Part shown: positions 63,030-64,000 of the stretch, in pieces
Layout: the number at the start of each line of letters is the position of its first letter
Position numbering within the stretch: position 1 is the stretch's first letter
Assembly (NCBI RefSeq): GCF_905475345.1
Contig: NC_066596.1
Coordinates: 4,217,001 to 4,281,000, forward strand
DNA: 64,000 bases
From: Vespula vulgaris
Taxonomy: Eukaryota > Arthropoda > Insecta > Hymenoptera > Vespidae
Direction of reading: 5' to 3'
Position numbers and translations under genes: made by a program
Notes under the pieces: model-generated
Told to the model about the DNA's origin: nothing
The model's input: only the letters and a program-made list of their open reading frames with translations
Database searches by the model: none

Positions 63030-64000
63030 ATGTGGAAGACGTTAGTGTTGTTGATCGTAACCGTCGGCAGTACATTCGGAGAACTGTTACAAATCGAACG
63101 AAATGTATGTATTTAATATCAAAAAATGACGAATTATTGACGAATTTGCTGTTATAATTATATCAAGAAAATTTTCGATTGCAGAATTTACAGTCGAACT
63201 TTAGCTTCGCAGTAGATTATACAAATAATCAATTCTTGTTAGATGGGCAACCATTCCGTTATGTTTCCGGTAGTTTTCACTATTTTCGTACGCCTAGGAG
63301 ATACTGGCGGGATCGGTTGAGGAAAATGAGAGCAGCCGGTTTTAATGCCGTTTCGACGTAAGAATCAATGAGAAATGAATTTAATAAGTAGACTATTTCT
63401 AAATATATTCTGTATAGGTACGTAGAGTGGAGCTTACATCAACCTGAAGTAGATGTTTGGAACTGGAGTGGCGATGCAGACTTTATTGAATTTTTAAACC
63501 TCGCTCAGGAAGAGAACCTTTTGGTTTTATTGAGACCCGGACCTTACATTTGCGCTGAAAGAGACTTTGTACATAAATCGTATTAAATCTCGTTTATATA
63601 AAAAATCATTTATTTGCTTTAACTATCTTTCTTTTTAGGGTGGTCTTCCATATTGGTTACTAACTCGTGTACCTGATATAAATTTACGTACTAATGATAT
63701 ACGTAAGTAGTTATTGTCCATAGTAATATTTTTGCACTATAGATTTTGTTTTAATTTTTTTCTTTTCATTGTCAGGTTACTTAAATTACGTAGAACAGTA
63801 CTTGAATATTGTTTTGGAGAAAGTAAAACCTTATCTAAGAGGAAATGGTGGACCTATAATTATGGTCCAGGTAAATTAGTTTTTATATTTTCTGTTTAAA
63901 TTAATATTTATATTTTCTGATATTCCTCACATATTCATCAATCTGTTTATGATCTAGGTGGAAAACGAATATGGAAGCTATAAAGCTTGCGATATCGCAT
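63030..64000 (+). CDS. beta-galactosidase, glycoside hydrolase family 35 (5' part; runs off the window)
   Basis: A secreted or lysosomal enzyme of this family removes terminal beta-galactose from glycans and glycolipids. Exons within the window are 63030-63104, 63185-63357, 63418-63568, 63639-63702, 63776-63870 and 63958 onward, all GT-AG and in frame, giving ~200 residues. A signal peptide (MWKTLVLLIVTVGSTFGE) is followed by the canonical GH35 start: FLLDGQPFRYVSGSFHYFR, then YWRDRLRKMRAAGFNAVSTY, VEWSLHQP, DFIEFLNLAQEE and LLRPGPYICAE. The motif GGPIIMVQVENEYGSY carries the acid/base Glu190. The nucleophile Glu lies beyond the window edge. The exon 3 peptide ends AERDF, where most family members read AEW(D/E). 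The sequence is otherwise intact as far as seen. Order and length agree with the N-terminal third of a ~650-aa enzyme. Confidence 0.93.

Overview
The window reads as nuclear DNA of an insect, most probably a hymenopteran (bee or wasp). The base composition is AT-rich with many CT/GA, AT and trinucleotide microsatellites. The genes have many short GT-AG introns. The peptidylglycine alpha-hydroxylating monooxygenase is a stand-alone gene without the lyase half, as in insects. The order is inferred from general character only; no search was run. Exon structures below were built by hand from reading frame, splice consensus and phase, and each model closes in frame.

Left part (1-9,806), compact: five genes in 10 kb. 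On the minus strand are V-ATPase subunit G and the 40S ribosome biogenesis factor LTV1. A 387-bp divergent promoter separates LTV1 from ARL6/BBS3 on the plus strand. A 466-aa minus-strand gene that resembles the kinetochore protein CENP-O sits wholly inside ARL6 intron 1. PHM (neuropeptide amidation) follows on the plus strand. A ~250-bp near-perfect inverted repeat lies between the V-ATPase G and LTV1 genes.

Middle part (9,807-46,600), sparse: mostly non-coding, microsatellite-rich DNA. It appears to be occupied by one plus-strand gene of about 25 kb. A tiny first coding exon (17,289) and a signal-peptide exon (33,313) precede a single 2.5-kb exon (39,775-42,317). The product is an 885-aa secreted, low-complexity protein with a GRGDP motif. 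A decayed Tc1-type transposase lies in its first intron. At 46,652-48,110 there is a tentative small minus-strand gene that I do not recognise.

Right part (53,135-64,000): a TATA-box gene encodes a predicted 2,318-aa secreted protein. It has a signal peptide, a Ser/Asp run, a Lys-rich segment, two 40-aa repeats with Lys-Arg sites, and about 146 tandem 9-residue units arranged in 45- and 54-aa higher-order repeats, followed by a Ser/Thr/Asn-rich tail. This is the most unusual item in the window and looks like a secreted structural, glue, silk-like or mucin-like protein. The 5' half of a secreted family-35 beta-galactosidase runs off the right edge.

The left genes are unrelated housekeeping or cilia genes placed together by compact gene spacing. 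No pathway links them in the sequence.
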